The notes under the pieces are model-generated. The model saw only the letters and a list, made by a program, of their open reading frames with translations. It did no database searches and was not told where the DNA came from. This document shows, piece after piece, positions 10,396-19,154 of a stretch of DNA of 64,000 nt; positions within the stretch are counted from its first letter, which is position 1, and every line of letters starts with the position of its first letter. The position numbers were made by a program, and so were the translations under genes. This DNA comes from Commensalibacter oyaizuii (GTDB taxonomy: Bacteria > Pseudomonadota > Alphaproteobacteria > Acetobacterales > Acetobacteraceae): assembly GCF_029953265.1 (NCBI RefSeq), contig NZ_JASBAO010000001.1:620001-684000 (forward strand). Reading direction: 5' to 3'.

Positions 10396-11223
10396 ATGCA
10401 AGACTTTACTAATATGTTTAAAGATCAATATTTTATTATAACTGGTGGTAACGAAGGACTAGGCGCTGAAGTCTCAAATCTTTTAGCCTGTCGTGGTGCA
10501 AAAGGCATCATTATTTGTGGGGTATCAAAGGAAAAGGGTGAAAAGCAAGAGCAACTCTTGAGGGATAAAGGCTGTGATGCTTATTTTGTTCAAGCGGATT
10601 TTACCCGTTTTGAAAATTGTCAATTGGTTATTGACGCAGCGGAAAAACGATTTAACGCCATTCATGGTTTGGTAAATTGCGCTGGAATATCCAATCGAGG
10701 AACCATTATTGATACAACACCTGATTTATTTGATCAAATATTCAGCATCAATGTCAAAGCCCCTTTTTTCCTAATGCAATATACCATAAAGTTAATGCTG
10801 CAAAAAAAGATTGAAGGTTCAATTGTAAATATTTTGTCAATGAATGCCCACGGCGGTCAATCTGAACTTGCAGCATATTCTTCATCAAAAGGAGCATTGG
10901 CAACATTAACAAAAAATGTTGCTTTTAGTGCGATGCGCAACCGTATCCGTGTTAATGGCATAAATGTTGGTTGGATGGATACAGTAACCGAACGCAAAGT
11001 TCAAGAAAAGTATCATAACGTTTCAGAGCAAGAATTTGAAGAAGAAAGCAAAAAACAACCTTTTGGACGTTTAATCAAACCACAAGAAATTGCAAAGACC
11101 GTTTTATTTTTACTTTCAAAAGAGTCAGGACTTATGACAGGCAGTTTAATTGATTTCGAACAAGGAATTATTGGGTGCGGCGATAATGGTATGCCACAGC
11201 CTTTGAAACCTTTAGAGCTCTAG
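10396..11223 (+). CDS. SDR family NAD(P)-dependent oxidoreductase
   Basis: A classical short-chain dehydrogenase of 275 residues. The Rossmann motif TGGNEGLG is at about residues 16-23, NCAGIS (NAG-type motif) at about 94, the catalytic Ser in NILSMNAHGG, and the catalytic pair YSSSK at about 162-166. The C-terminal end (about 20 residues past the usual SDR core, with CGDNGMPQPLKPLEL) is longer than in many family members. A good ribosome-binding site AGGATAAAGA precedes the ATG. Substrate is unknown; its position after a sugar porter makes a sugar, polyol or aldonate plausible, but the two are separated by a terminator. Confidence 0.85.
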   Translation: MQDFTNMFKDQYFIITGGNEGLGAEVSNLLACRGAKGIIICGVSKEKGEKQEQLLRDKGCDAYFVQADFTRFENCQLVIDAAEKRFNAIHGLVNCAGISNRGTIIDTTPDLFDQIFSINVKAPFFLMQYTIKLMLQKKIEGSIVNILSMNAHGGQSELAAYSSSKGALATLTKNVAFSAMRNRIRVNGINVGWMDTVTERKVQEKYHNVSEQEFEEESKKQPFGRLIKPQEIAKTVLFLLSKESGLMTGSLIDFEQGIIGCGDNGMPQPLKPLEL

Positions 11224-11425
11224 GATAATGTTTTAATCTTGCTTAAATTACTTAAAAGAGTTGGTAAATTTTATCCGTACTAACTCTTTATATATGTTGT
11301 AATAATTATTTCTCTTTAAAAAATCTACTTTAATTGGGTTTGATCCACTTTTAAAAAAATAATAAAATTAAAAAACTATATCTTAATTACTATTGAAAAG
11401 CTTAAGCAAAGTTAAACTTTCTTTT

Positions 11426-11455
11426 ACAAAGTAAGCATCTACTTACTTTGTTTAT
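11426..11455. terminator. Hairpin between convergent genes
   Basis: ACAAAGTAAG/CTTACTTTGT (11426-11435 and 11442-11451), a perfect 10-bp stem with a 6-base loop, then TTTATTATAA on the plus strand. It lies between the SDR gene and the convergent permease, nearer the permease stop. It reads best as a plus-strand terminator, though it is 200 bases beyond the SDR stop. Confidence 0.45.
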
Positions 11456-11468
11456 TATAAACTGTCAT

Positions 11469-12752
11469 CTAAACAAAAAATCTATATATTGCTGCGGAAA
11501 CGGCAATACACCCCATAATAGTTACGAAAATATTACTGGGTTTCCCTTTATATTTCGCAAGTACAGGTACAGTGTGAATAGCGTACATCGGCATTAGAAA
11601 TAAAATTATAGCCAATACAGGCCCGCCAATGGATTCAATCATTCCCAAAACACTGGGATTATATGTTGCTACAATCCAAGCAGTTAGCAAAATAAAAATA
11701 GAACTGCCATTTTGTAACAATCTATTGGACTTAACACCAATACCTGCAAAATTTAATGTCTTGATTACGACACCATGTATCCCTTCCCTAGCGCCTAGAT
11801 AATGGCCCAAAAACGACTTGCAAATTGCAACAAAAGCAACAATAGGAGCAACCCATTTCAAAAAAGGTGTATTAAAATGATTAGCAAGATAAGATAAAAT
11901 TGAAACGTTTTCGACCTTAGCTTCTTGCAAGTTTGCTGGAGTTAAACATAATGCACAACTGAATACAAAAAACATCACAGTCACAACCATCATAATGTTA
12001 CTGTACTCAATGATTTTAGAGCATTTTTTTTCAGCAAATTGGCCATACTCTTTATGTTTTGCAACAGCCAGAGAGGAAATAATTGGCGAATGATTAAAAG
12101 AAAATACAGCAACAGGTATTGTTAACCATAATGTTAATATTAATCCTGTTCCCCCACTTGACGCTGCACCAGAAAAACTTACGTGATGGAATATTTCCCC
12201 TGTCCATTGAGGAATTAGAAATAACGCAATAATCATTAAAATAGCAACAAAAGGGTAAACCAATGTTGACATAACTTTAACAATAAGCTGTTCTCCAAAT
12301 TGTACAATCCCCATCAAAAATACAATTAATAATAATGCAATTATTGATCTGGGGAGTGGTTGTATATGTAATTGATATTGAAAAAAACTTTCAACTGTAT
12401 TGGTTAAAGAAACACTGTAAACCAATAAAATTGGATAAATTGCGAAAAAATACAATAAAGTTATAAAATATCCCACATGTTTGCCAAATTGTTGTTCAAC
12501 AACGACCGTAATATCAGCAGCATTTCCACAAAGAACAAAACGACACAAAGCTCTGTGCGCTAAAAAAGTCATAGGAAAAGCTAAAACAGCTAATACTAAC
12601 AAAGGGATTAATCCGCCAGCCCCAGCATTAATAGGTAAAAACAAAACCCCTGCACCAATTGCTGTCCCATATAAACTCAGCATCCAAATTGTGTCGGAAG
12701 ATCTCCATTTTGGCATTCGTTCAATGGGGTCGTTAATCTCTTTTTCCATCAT
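11469..12752 (-). CDS. sdaC: HAAAP-family serine/threonine transporter (SdaC-like)
   Basis: A 427-residue, 11-helix amino acid:cation symporter of the hydroxy/aromatic amino acid permease family. It matches the remembered pattern of E. coli SdaC closely: GTAIGAGVLFLPINAGAGGLIPLL near residue 31, HRALCRFVL, YFFAIYPILLVYSVSLTNT, VFSFNHSPIISSLAVAK near 220, LSYLANHFNT, KSFLGHYLGAREG and a C-terminal LPMYAIHTVPVLAKYKGK. Serine is the likeliest substrate, with threonine or an aromatic amino acid possible. The start is MMEKEIND. It stands alone, convergent with the SDR gene, with an AT-rich upstream gap of 177 bases that shows no other feature. Confidence 0.85.
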   Translation of the reverse strand: MMEKEINDPIERMPKWRSSDTIWMLSLYGTAIGAGVLFLPINAGAGGLIPLLVLAVLAFPMTFLAHRALCRFVLCGNAADITVVVEQQFGKHVGYFITLLYFFAIYPILLVYSVSLTNTVESFFQYQLHIQPLPRSIIALLLIVFLMGIVQFGEQLIVKVMSTLVYPFVAILMIIALFLIPQWTGEIFHHVSFSGAASSGGTGLILTLWLTIPVAVFSFNHSPIISSLAVAKHKEYGQFAEKKCSKIIEYSNIMMVVTVMFFVFSCALCLTPANLQEAKVENVSILSYLANHFNTPFLKWVAPIVAFVAICKSFLGHYLGAREGIHGVVIKTLNFAGIGVKSNRLLQNGSSIFILLTAWIVATYNPSVLGMIESIGGPVLAIILFLMPMYAIHTVPVLAKYKGKPSNIFVTIMGCIAVSAAIYRFFV

Positions 12753-12929
12753 AAAATATCACTTATAAAATAAAATTATTCATTATATTTAATTCACAAG
12801 CGTTAATATTATTTTAAAAAAAGATGTTTTTGAACATATTTTATTAAGAATTATAAAGTTTTTTTATCAAAATTATTTTTCATGCTTCTGAATTTTACAT
12901 TTCAAATCGTTTCGAAAACTTTATTTTAT

Positions 12930-13709
12930 CTATGCTGATAACATGACATAAGGTTTTAAGGTATCCGTAGGGTGAATAACCTGTAAATCAGCTTGATACC
13001 AACGCGTTAATATTTCTTTCGTTAACACATCTGATGGTGTCCCCTGCGCAACAATGGATCCTTCATTTAACAAATAAATCATATCAGACCATAACGATGC
13101 TAGGTTTAAATCATGCACCACCATACAAACATTCAGCAAATATTGCTGTGTCAGCTGTCGAAGCGTTCGTAAAATTTGTTGTTGATGATACAAATCAAGA
13201 GCTGATGTTGGCTCATCTAAAAATAACCAGCCCGACGGGCCATCCTTGTGCCATAATTGCGCCAATACCCGAGCTAACTGTACACGCTGCTGTTCCCCCC
13301 CTGATAGTTGCATATAATTCTTATGTAATAAGGACTGGCATTGCATTAATTCAATTACATGATCAATGGTCGTTTTATTTAATGGCTCTGACCATGGGGT
13401 TCGCCCTAACTTGATCACATCAATAACAGGAATGGCAAAACTAACCCCATTTAATTGTTTCATAACTGCGCGTTTTTTTGCTAGATCATCCCGTGACCAG
13501 GCCGTCAAAGCTTTGCCTTGTAATAAACATGAACCATGAGTTGGCAAATGGTACCCTGTCAACAACTTTAAAAGAGACGATTTTCCTGCCCCGTTTGGTC
13601 CAATTAAAGCAACAAATTGTCCCAAAGACAAAGATATAGAAACTTCAGACAAAATAGCCTGTTTATTCCTGTAAAATGATATATTTTGAGCAGTAAGATT
13701 ATTATCCAT
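12930..13709 (-). CDS. hmuV: Haem ABC transporter ATP-binding protein HmuV
   Basis: This ATPase subunit powers haem import across the inner membrane together with HmuU and the binding protein HmuT. The 259-residue protein has Walker A GPNGAGKSS (about residues 37-45), the signature LSGGEQQRVQLARVLA (about 135-150), Walker B GWLFLDEPTSALD, and the switch His in VVHDLNLAS. The loop between Walker A and the signature has the family-typical LTGYHLPTHG. It is the last gene of a minus-strand hmuSTUV run, 5 bases after hmuU. Confidence 0.93.
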   Translation of the reverse strand: MDNNLTAQNISFYRNKQAILSEVSISLSLGQFVALIGPNGAGKSSLLKLLTGYHLPTHGSCLLQGKALTAWSRDDLAKKRAVMKQLNGVSFAIPVIDVIKLGRTPWSEPLNKTTIDHVIELMQCQSLLHKNYMQLSGGEQQRVQLARVLAQLWHKDGPSGWLFLDEPTSALDLYHQQQILRTLRQLTQQYLLNVCMVVHDLNLASLWSDMIYLLNEGSIVAQGTPSDVLTKEILTRWYQADLQVIHPTDTLKPYVMLSA

Positions 13710-13714
13710 TTCGA

Positions 13715-14707
13715 TTATTCTTCGCGCTGCTGTTTAAAAATTAACCAAAAAAACCATGGACTTCCTAATAAACTTGTTAACAACCCAACGGGCATTTCAG
13801 CAGGTTGTACAACTGTTCTGGCAATAGTATCCGCAATTAACAATAAAATTGCACCGCTTAATGCTGAAATTGGCAAAAGCATCCGATGATCACTGCCTAA
13901 AATTAATCGAACAGCATTTGGAATAACTAAACCTACAAAACCAATGATACCACTAACTGATACAGCCGTGCCCACTAATAAAGCACTGAGTATTAACAAG
14001 GATCTTTGTGTTTTCTGTATGTCAACACCCAAATAATGAGCGTCTTCCTCGCCCAGCTGCAAAAGATTGAGCCTGGTTGCATAACATTGAATAATAATTG
14101 TCGTAACCGTAATTAATAAAGAGGCTATGATCACAATTGACCACTTCGTTTGTCCTAAGCTGCCCATACCCCATAAGGATAATTGCCGTAATTGCTGATC
14201 GTTACTGACCCATGATAAAATACCCACCAAAGCCCCACTTAAGGCGTTAATAGCAATACCTACCAACAATAAGCGCGATAAATGCCCCTTTGTAAGATAA
14301 CTTAATTTAAATATCAAAATAGTTACGAATAAACTGCCAACAAACGCTGCAATCACAGGAAGCCACAAAGATATAAAAGCTGGCAAAGCCATTGGAATTA
14401 CTAGTGCAACAGATACTGCAAGCCCAGCACCACTGCTAATTCCCAATAATCCAGGATCAGCAAGTGGGTTGCGAAATAATCCTTGCATCACAGCCCCGGA
14501 GACAGACAAGGCAATACCAATAACAATTGCCAATATTATTCTGGGTAAGCGAATATTGAACCAGATTTGCCATTCTATGTTCTGAGAATCAAAAGAAAAA
14601 AACGATGACCATGGTAAATGCACCGCCCCAATATTGGCCGAAGCTATTACTGATATTAATAATATCAGTAATAATCCAACCATATAACCGTGATAACGTC
14701 TATCCAT
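13715..14707 (-). CDS. hmuU: Haem ABC transporter permease HmuU
   Basis: A FecCD/BtuC-type inner-membrane permease of 330 residues with about ten hydrophobic segments. Family marks include NIRLPRIILAIVIGIALSVSG, FRNPLADPGLLGISSGAGLA, and FVGLVIPNAVRLILGSDHR. I place the start at the ATG encoding MDRRYHGYM because it overlaps the hmuT stop by 8 bases; a longer frame reaching 14767 would run 68 bases into hmuT with no benefit. It works with HmuV and HmuT. The final residues end just before hmuV. Confidence 0.92.
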   Translation of the reverse strand: MDRRYHGYMVGLLLILLISVIASANIGAVHLPWSSFFSFDSQNIEWQIWFNIRLPRIILAIVIGIALSVSGAVMQGLFRNPLADPGLLGISSGAGLAVSVALVIPMALPAFISLWLPVIAAFVGSLFVTILIFKLSYLTKGHLSRLLLVGIAINALSGALVGILSWVSNDQQLRQLSLWGMGSLGQTKWSIVIIASLLITVTTIIIQCYATRLNLLQLGEEDAHYLGVDIQKTQRSLLILSALLVGTAVSVSGIIGFVGLVIPNAVRLILGSDHRMLLPISALSGAILLLIADTIARTVVQPAEMPVGLLTSLLGSPWFFWLIFKQQREE

Positions 14708-15536
14708 GCTTAAAATTTTGTGCCTTGGAACGCAAATCTTGAATTGCTTGAGGTGTATGAATACCAAAACCTAACAAAGCCATCTGATCAATAATGATCA
14801 ATTGATGATTTTTTCCTGCTGGTGTTAAAGATAACCCAGGAAGTTTCCATAAATTTTCCTCACCACCTATGGTTTTAATTGCATCTTGATCTGTAATAAT
14901 AACATCAGGTGCAGCAGCAATCATTCCCTCTTGTGACATGGGTTGATAATTCATCACATTACCCATGGCATTCACCAGCCCTGCCGCATGGATGGCTTCG
15001 TCAGCTGCTGTTCCTTTGCCAGCTACTAAATTGCTCATCCCTGTATGGGCCATGATATAAATAACCCGTATAGGAAGCTTAGAACCAGATAACTGAGCAA
15101 TGTTCTGATTGGTTTTGTCTTGCAGGGCTTTCGCTTCTTTCTGACGATGTACAGCATTCCCAATCGTAGAAATTTTTTCATTTATAACAGACAAAGAATG
15201 TTTCCCAGATATAAAGACTACAGGAATACCAACCTTTTTAATCTGTTCAAGAACTGTCGAAGGTTGTGCCAAATTACTGCTGATCACCAACGTTGGTTTT
15301 AAGGATAAAATCCCTTCAGTACTTAAGTGACGCATGTATCCAATATTTTGAACTTGCTGTGCTGCATCAGGATGGGTACTAGTACTATCACGTCCAACCA
15401 ATTCATCTTGAGCACCCAAGGCATAAATAATTTCTGTTACATCTCCACCAATAGAAACAATGCGTTCTTTAGCGTTGGCTTGAAAAACCATCACCATCGA
15501 AAACATAAAACAAGTCAAAAACGTCCATATTCTCAT
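14700..15536 (-). CDS. hmuT: Periplasmic haem-binding protein HmuT
   Basis: The substrate-binding protein of the haem ABC importer (278 residues). It begins with a cleavable signal peptide (MRIWTFLTCFMFSMVMVFQANA, cut after ANA), then a class III periplasmic-binding fold: RIVSIGGDVTEIIYALGAQDELVGRDSTS, LSLKPTLVIS and APDVIITDQDAI. The Tyr in NIGYMRHLS lies where HmuT/ShuT proteins coordinate haem iron. No lipobox Cys, so it is soluble. The start overlaps the hmuS stop by 4 bases (ATGA), showing coupling. Confidence 0.92.
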   Translation of the reverse strand: MRIWTFLTCFMFSMVMVFQANAKERIVSIGGDVTEIIYALGAQDELVGRDSTSTHPDAAQQVQNIGYMRHLSTEGILSLKPTLVISSNLAQPSTVLEQIKKVGIPVVFISGKHSLSVINEKISTIGNAVHRQKEAKALQDKTNQNIAQLSGSKLPIRVIYIMAHTGMSNLVAGKGTAADEAIHAAGLVNAMGNVMNYQPMSQEGMIAAAPDVIITDQDAIKTIGGEENLWKLPGLSLTPAGKNHQLIIIDQMALLGFGIHTPQAIQDLRSKAQNFKHG

Positions 15537-16564
15537 GCGACTTGATCCTGAACCAGTAAGGATTCAATTTGATTGCGCCAACGTTGTTGTTCCAAATTAC
15601 CTTCTGTGCGCTGACCATATAATTGAGCGATTTGAGTACCGTCTTCAGCAAACAATTCAAGGCTGGTCACATACCCTTCTTTCGTTGGTTTACGAGTAAT
15701 CCAGGTTTCCGTAATTTTATTTTCCATTAAATGCATTGTAAAATCAGCATTAAATATATTTAACCATCCACCTTTGGGTATAAATTGTTCAACAACACCT
15801 GTAAAAATCTGTACGCATCCTCGATTACCTATGAAAATCATTATTTCATTTTGATCTTTTTGAATCATATCTAAGAGTCGGGATAGTGCTGTATTTTCAA
15901 CCTTACTTGCCAGTTTATTACTTACAGAAGCAAAAGCTTGTTGGCGAGTAATATTATGATTATTTAATAGTTTAAAAAATTGATGCACATCTGTCATTGC
16001 GCGCCATTCCTCTTCAACCTTTTCCGCATCGAATGCCGTGTTCAATAAAGTTTTGCCGACAGGGGTCACAGAAAAATTACTGATAGATTCAAGAGTGAAT
16101 TGTGCAATAATTTCATTCCATGCTGTTATATTTGTTTTTTCGATAGCATAGATTTTTAAAACTGAATCCCCATGTGTGTCGAAAATCTGGATTGATTGAC
16201 GTTCACCATGATGCGTATCTTCTTTTAAGAGAAAAGCACTGGCCCACTGGCGCATAAAAATACGTTGATCCAAAGCGCGTGGATTTAATATTAAACCTGT
16301 ATGATTGCTAAGCTTTACGTTATCATATCGTCCAACCTGCTCATGCACTGCATATTCATTACGAACGATGCTTTTGGTTTCCCCCACCGTATGCAATGCC
16401 TGTAATAAGGCTACAAAATCCTTTTTCATAGGTTTAGCATCATAACCAATACGAATATGTGCTAATTCAGCTTCACTGATCGCCATCATAGTGGCAAGAT
16501 CACGAGCATATCTCCGTGGATTTTCTGACTTTAATGCCAGATAGTGTTGATAGGTTGATTTCAT
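15533..16564 (-). CDS. hmuS: Haemin-degrading factor HmuS (HemS/ChuS family)
   Basis: A cytoplasmic haem-binding/degrading protein of 343 residues with the duplicated HemS fold. It accepts haem after import and, in studied relatives, releases iron by oxidative or other cleavage. Visible family marks include the N-terminal ARDLATMMAISEAEL, LMENKITETWITRKPT and SLELFAEDGTQIAQLYGQRTEG near the end. It is the first gene of hmuSTUV and is preceded by a Fur-box-like site. The TonB-dependent haem receptor gene that normally accompanies this set is absent here. Confidence 0.92.
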   Translation of the reverse strand: MKSTYQHYLALKSENPRRYARDLATMMAISEAELAHIRIGYDAKPMKKDFVALLQALHTVGETKSIVRNEYAVHEQVGRYDNVKLSNHTGLILNPRALDQRIFMRQWASAFLLKEDTHHGERQSIQIFDTHGDSVLKIYAIEKTNITAWNEIIAQFTLESISNFSVTPVGKTLLNTAFDAEKVEEEWRAMTDVHQFFKLLNNHNITRQQAFASVSNKLASKVENTALSRLLDMIQKDQNEIMIFIGNRGCVQIFTGVVEQFIPKGGWLNIFNADFTMHLMENKITETWITRKPTKEGYVTSLELFAEDGTQIAQLYGQRTEGNLEQQRWRNQIESLLVQDQVA

Positions 16565-16568
16565 TTAG

Positions 16569-16619
16569 ATGACCTAATAAAGACAAGTTGAAAATTCCAT
16601 ATGAATCTAATTAGGTCAT
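16569..16619 (-). promoter_or_regulatory. Inverted repeat across the hmuS leader and ribosome-binding site
   Basis: ATGACCTAAT (16569-16578) and ATTAGGTCAT (16610-16619) form a perfect 10-bp inverted repeat with 31 bases between. On the minus strand the arm next to hmuS contains the likely ribosome-binding AGGTC a few bases from the ATG at 16564; the outer arm overlaps the predicted -10 region. Arm centres are 41 bp apart, close to four helical turns. It may be a paired operator or, if transcription starts farther up, an RNA hairpin. Confidence 0.45.
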
Positions 16620-16647
16620 ATTAACCACAAATGAGAACGATTATCAA
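16619..16647 (-). promoter_or_regulatory. Candidate hmuS promoter overlapped by a Fur-box-like site
   Basis: On the minus strand TTGATA (16647-16642) and TTAATA (16624-16619) are spaced by 17 bases. The Fur-like sequence TGATAATCGTTCTCA (16646-16632) overlaps the -35 and spacer. Against the 7-1-7 Fur consensus TGATAATnATTATCA, one half matches 7 of 7 and the other 5 of 7. This fits iron repression of haem uptake; direct proof needs binding data. In some alphaproteobacteria Irr or RirA take this role, so the regulator is inferred. Confidence 0.6.
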
Positions 16648-16705
16648 TATTATATGAAATTAATTCTTAATTTCATATTTTATAATAGTGAATTGATAGA
16701 AAATT

Positions 16706-16736
16706 AAAATAAAAAAGCTGGATCGTTTGATCCAGC
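16706..16736 (-). terminator. Intrinsic terminator after cynS
   Basis: GCTGGATC/GATCCAGC (16717-16724 and 16729-16736) is a perfect 8-bp GC-rich stem with a 4-base loop. On the minus strand it is followed by TTTTTTATTTTAATTT. It lies 27 bases beyond the cynS stop and is the clearest intrinsic terminator in the window. Confidence 0.85.
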
Positions 16737-16762
16737 CCACAATATTTTAATAAAAATCAAAC

Positions 16763-17206
16763 CTAATATACTTTATAAGGTAAGAATTTACCACTCATCA
16801 CAATATTAACACGATCGCCATTTGGGTCATTTTCACGTTTTAAGTCCATTTTGAAATCAATGGCACTCATTATTCCGTCACCAAATTCTTCATGAATTAA
16901 CTCTTTGAAAGTTGTTCCATAAACACTTATTAATTCATAAAACCGATAAATAGTCGGGTCTGTTGGCACCGTGGTTGGTAAACTGCCTCTGTATGGGGTC
17001 ACCATTAACCACTTTTTTTCTTCTTCGCTTAGTTTAAAAATATCGGCAATAACGGATGCTTGTTCTTCATTCATTGTCATTTGTCCCAAACAGGCAGCGG
17101 TAACCCATTCTTTGCTACGCCCAACCTTTTGAGCAATATCCGCCCATTTCAAACCTTGATTGACTTTGGCTGCAATAATTTTTTCAGTAACTTCTAAACG
17201 ATTCAT
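16763..17206 (-). CDS. cynS: Cyanate hydratase (cyanase)
   Basis: Cyanase converts cyanate and bicarbonate to ammonia and carbon dioxide (via carbamate) as a decamer. The 147-residue protein has an N-terminal helical DNA-binding-like domain (KWADIAQKVGRSKEWVTAACLGQ) and the C-terminal catalytic domain with the three catalytic residues visible: Arg and Glu in YRFYELISVYG and Ser in GIMSAIDF. No cynT carbonic anhydrase, cynX or CynR regulator is near, so it is an orphan. It lies between hmuS and glmS on the minus strand, with its own leader hairpin and terminator, pointing to a single-gene unit. Confidence 0.95.
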   Translation of the reverse strand: MNRLEVTEKIIAAKVNQGLKWADIAQKVGRSKEWVTAACLGQMTMNEEQASVIADIFKLSEEEKKWLMVTPYRGSLPTTVPTDPTIYRFYELISVYGTTFKELIHEEFGDGIMSAIDFKMDLKRENDPNGDRVNIVMSGKFLPYKVY

Positions 17207-17210
17207 TACG

Positions 17211-17247
17211 ATATCCTTAATATTGTTTTTACTTATATTAAGGATAT
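17211..17247 (-). promoter_or_regulatory. Leader hairpin that buries the cynS ribosome-binding site
   Basis: ATATCCTTAATAT (17211-17223) and ATATTAAGGATAT (17235-17247) are a perfect 13-bp inverted repeat with an 11-base loop. On the minus strand the arm nearest cynS carries AAGGA, which is 7 bases before the ATG at 17206 and is the only good ribosome-binding site. Folding would therefore hide it. There is no T tract, so it is not a terminator for glmS. Confidence 0.7.
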
Positions 17248-17312
17248 AAAAATAAACACTATATGTATATAGGCATGATAGTTATTTATAGTTAGTCTAA
17301 AGTATTATCCCC

Positions 17313-19136
17313 TTATTCCACAGTAACTGATTTTGCCAGATTTCTTGGTTGATCAACATCAGTTCCTTTTAATAAGGCAGCTTCATAAGCCAACATTTGC
17401 ACAGGCACTGTATAAAGCGGTGGCGTAACAAAAGAGTGAACTGTAGGCAATACAACAATCTGTTCAGCGATTGATTTAACACGCTCAGCCCCTTTAGCAT
17501 CGGTAAAGACTAGTATACGCCCCCCTCTAGCCTTTGCCTCTTGTAAGTTTGATAATGTTTTTTCAAACAAAGGCCCCGAAGGCAATAACGAGATCACTGG
17601 CACGGTATTATCAATTAATGCAATTGGACCATGTTTCATTTCACCAGCAGCATAAGCATCGGCGTGAATATAAGAAATTTCCTTTAATTTCAAGGCTCCT
17701 TCCATCGCTACGGGAAACATAATACCACGCCCTAGATAGATAACACTTTGAACCTTAGAAATAATTTGAGCCATTGCTTGAATTTGTTCTTGCATTTGTA
17801 AGATCTCAGCAACCCGGCTGGGCAAATCTAATAATGCGGTTAAACACTCATCAGCCCGTTCAGAGGATATTGTCCTCCTCGCCTGTGCCATCACCAAAGT
17901 CAAACATGCCAGTACTGTTAACTGAGCAGTGAATGCTTTGGTAGAAGCAACAGCAATTTCAACCCCTGCATCCATCCCTAAAACCAAGTCACTTTCACGG
18001 GCCATGCTGCTGTGTTCGTTATTTAAAACAGAAATAATCTTCTGTTTTTCTTGCTTTAGTGCACGTAATGCTGCCAATGTGTCGGCTGTTTCCCCCGATT
18101 GGGAAACCAATAATCCCATCCCACCTGCTTCAAATGGTGGATTACGATAGCGCATCTCACTGGCCACATCTAAATCAATGGGTAAACGTGCATATTCTTC
18201 CAACCAATAGCGACCAATAACTCCAGCATAAAAGGCAGAGCCACACGCTGTAATAATTCCACGTTTTAGGGTTGCCATATCAAATGGCATTTCAGGTAAT
18301 TCAATCTTGTGCGTTACTGGATTAACAAACCGTCTTAATGTTTGGCCAATCACAACAGGATGTTCATGGAGCTCTTTTTCCATATAATGACGATAACCAT
18401 CTTTGCCAATAGCACCAGCCATTAACGCTGTCGTTTGAACCTGACATTCAACTGTATTTCCATCCATGTCAAAAAATTCAGCACCTTTTCTGGATAGAAC
18501 AGTCCAAACCCCATCAGGCATATAAGCAATTTTACGGGTCATTGGGGCCACGGCCAAACTATCAGATCCCAAATACATTTCATCTTCGCCATATCCGACA
18601 ACCAAAGGGGCACCATGTCTGGCACCGATCATAATATTATCATCGCCTGCAAAAATCATAGCAATTGCATATGCACCTTCTAAACGTTGTAATGCCGCAA
18701 AGGCAGCCTCCTTAGGGGCTTTACCTTGTTTAAGATAATAATCAACTAGCTGAACAATAACTTCACTATCTGTTTCACTATTAAAATCTTGTCCAAGATT
18801 AACAAGTTCCTGCCTTAAAGTTTCATAATTTTCAATGATCCCATTATGCACTACGGCCACTTGTTGGGTTGCATGAGGATGTGCATTATTTTCAGTAGGT
18901 GCGCCATGGGTTGCCCACCGTGTATGACCAATACCAACATGGCCTGATAACGGATGTTGTTCTAAAATACTTGCCAGATTATCCAACTTTCCAGCGGCCC
19001 TTCGGCGATCAATCACTGAATTTTCTAAGGTTGCTATTCCAGATGAATCATAACCGCGGTATTCCAAACGGCGTAATGCTGCAAGAATAACAGGTTCGGC
19101 TGGCTGGTTTCCTAAAACCGCAACAATTCCACACAT
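17313..19136 (-). CDS. glmS: Glutamine-fructose-6-phosphate aminotransferase (isomerizing)
   Basis: GlmS makes glucosamine 6-phosphate from fructose 6-phosphate and glutamine, the first step to UDP-GlcNAc. The 607-residue length is standard. The nucleophile Cys follows the initiator Met (MCGIVAVLG); the class II glutamine amidotransferase domain shows GHTRWATHGAPTENNAHPH and ETDSEVIVQL; two SIS domains follow with SQSGETADTLAAL and GRGIMFPVAMEGALKLKE; the end is the conserved LAKSVTVE. It lies 18 bases after glmU. No glmS ribozyme is expected or seen in this lineage. Confidence 0.98.
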   Translation of the reverse strand: MCGIVAVLGNQPAEPVILAALRRLEYRGYDSSGIATLENSVIDRRRAAGKLDNLASILEQHPLSGHVGIGHTRWATHGAPTENNAHPHATQQVAVVHNGIIENYETLRQELVNLGQDFNSETDSEVIVQLVDYYLKQGKAPKEAAFAALQRLEGAYAIAMIFAGDDNIMIGARHGAPLVVGYGEDEMYLGSDSLAVAPMTRKIAYMPDGVWTVLSRKGAEFFDMDGNTVECQVQTTALMAGAIGKDGYRHYMEKELHEHPVVIGQTLRRFVNPVTHKIELPEMPFDMATLKRGIITACGSAFYAGVIGRYWLEEYARLPIDLDVASEMRYRNPPFEAGGMGLLVSQSGETADTLAALRALKQEKQKIISVLNNEHSSMARESDLVLGMDAGVEIAVASTKAFTAQLTVLACLTLVMAQARRTISSERADECLTALLDLPSRVAEILQMQEQIQAMAQIISKVQSVIYLGRGIMFPVAMEGALKLKEISYIHADAYAAGEMKHGPIALIDNTVPVISLLPSGPLFEKTLSNLQEAKARGGRILVFTDAKGAERVKSIAEQIVVLPTVHSFVTPPLYTVPVQMLAYEAALLKGTDVDQPRNLAKSVTVE

Positions 19137-19154
19137 TGATTCAACTCCTTTAAA

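Noticed and set aside
13034-13414. A 126-codon plus-strand frame inside hmuV
   Set aside because: Antisense shadow of the ATPase gene; composition follows the codons of hmuV.
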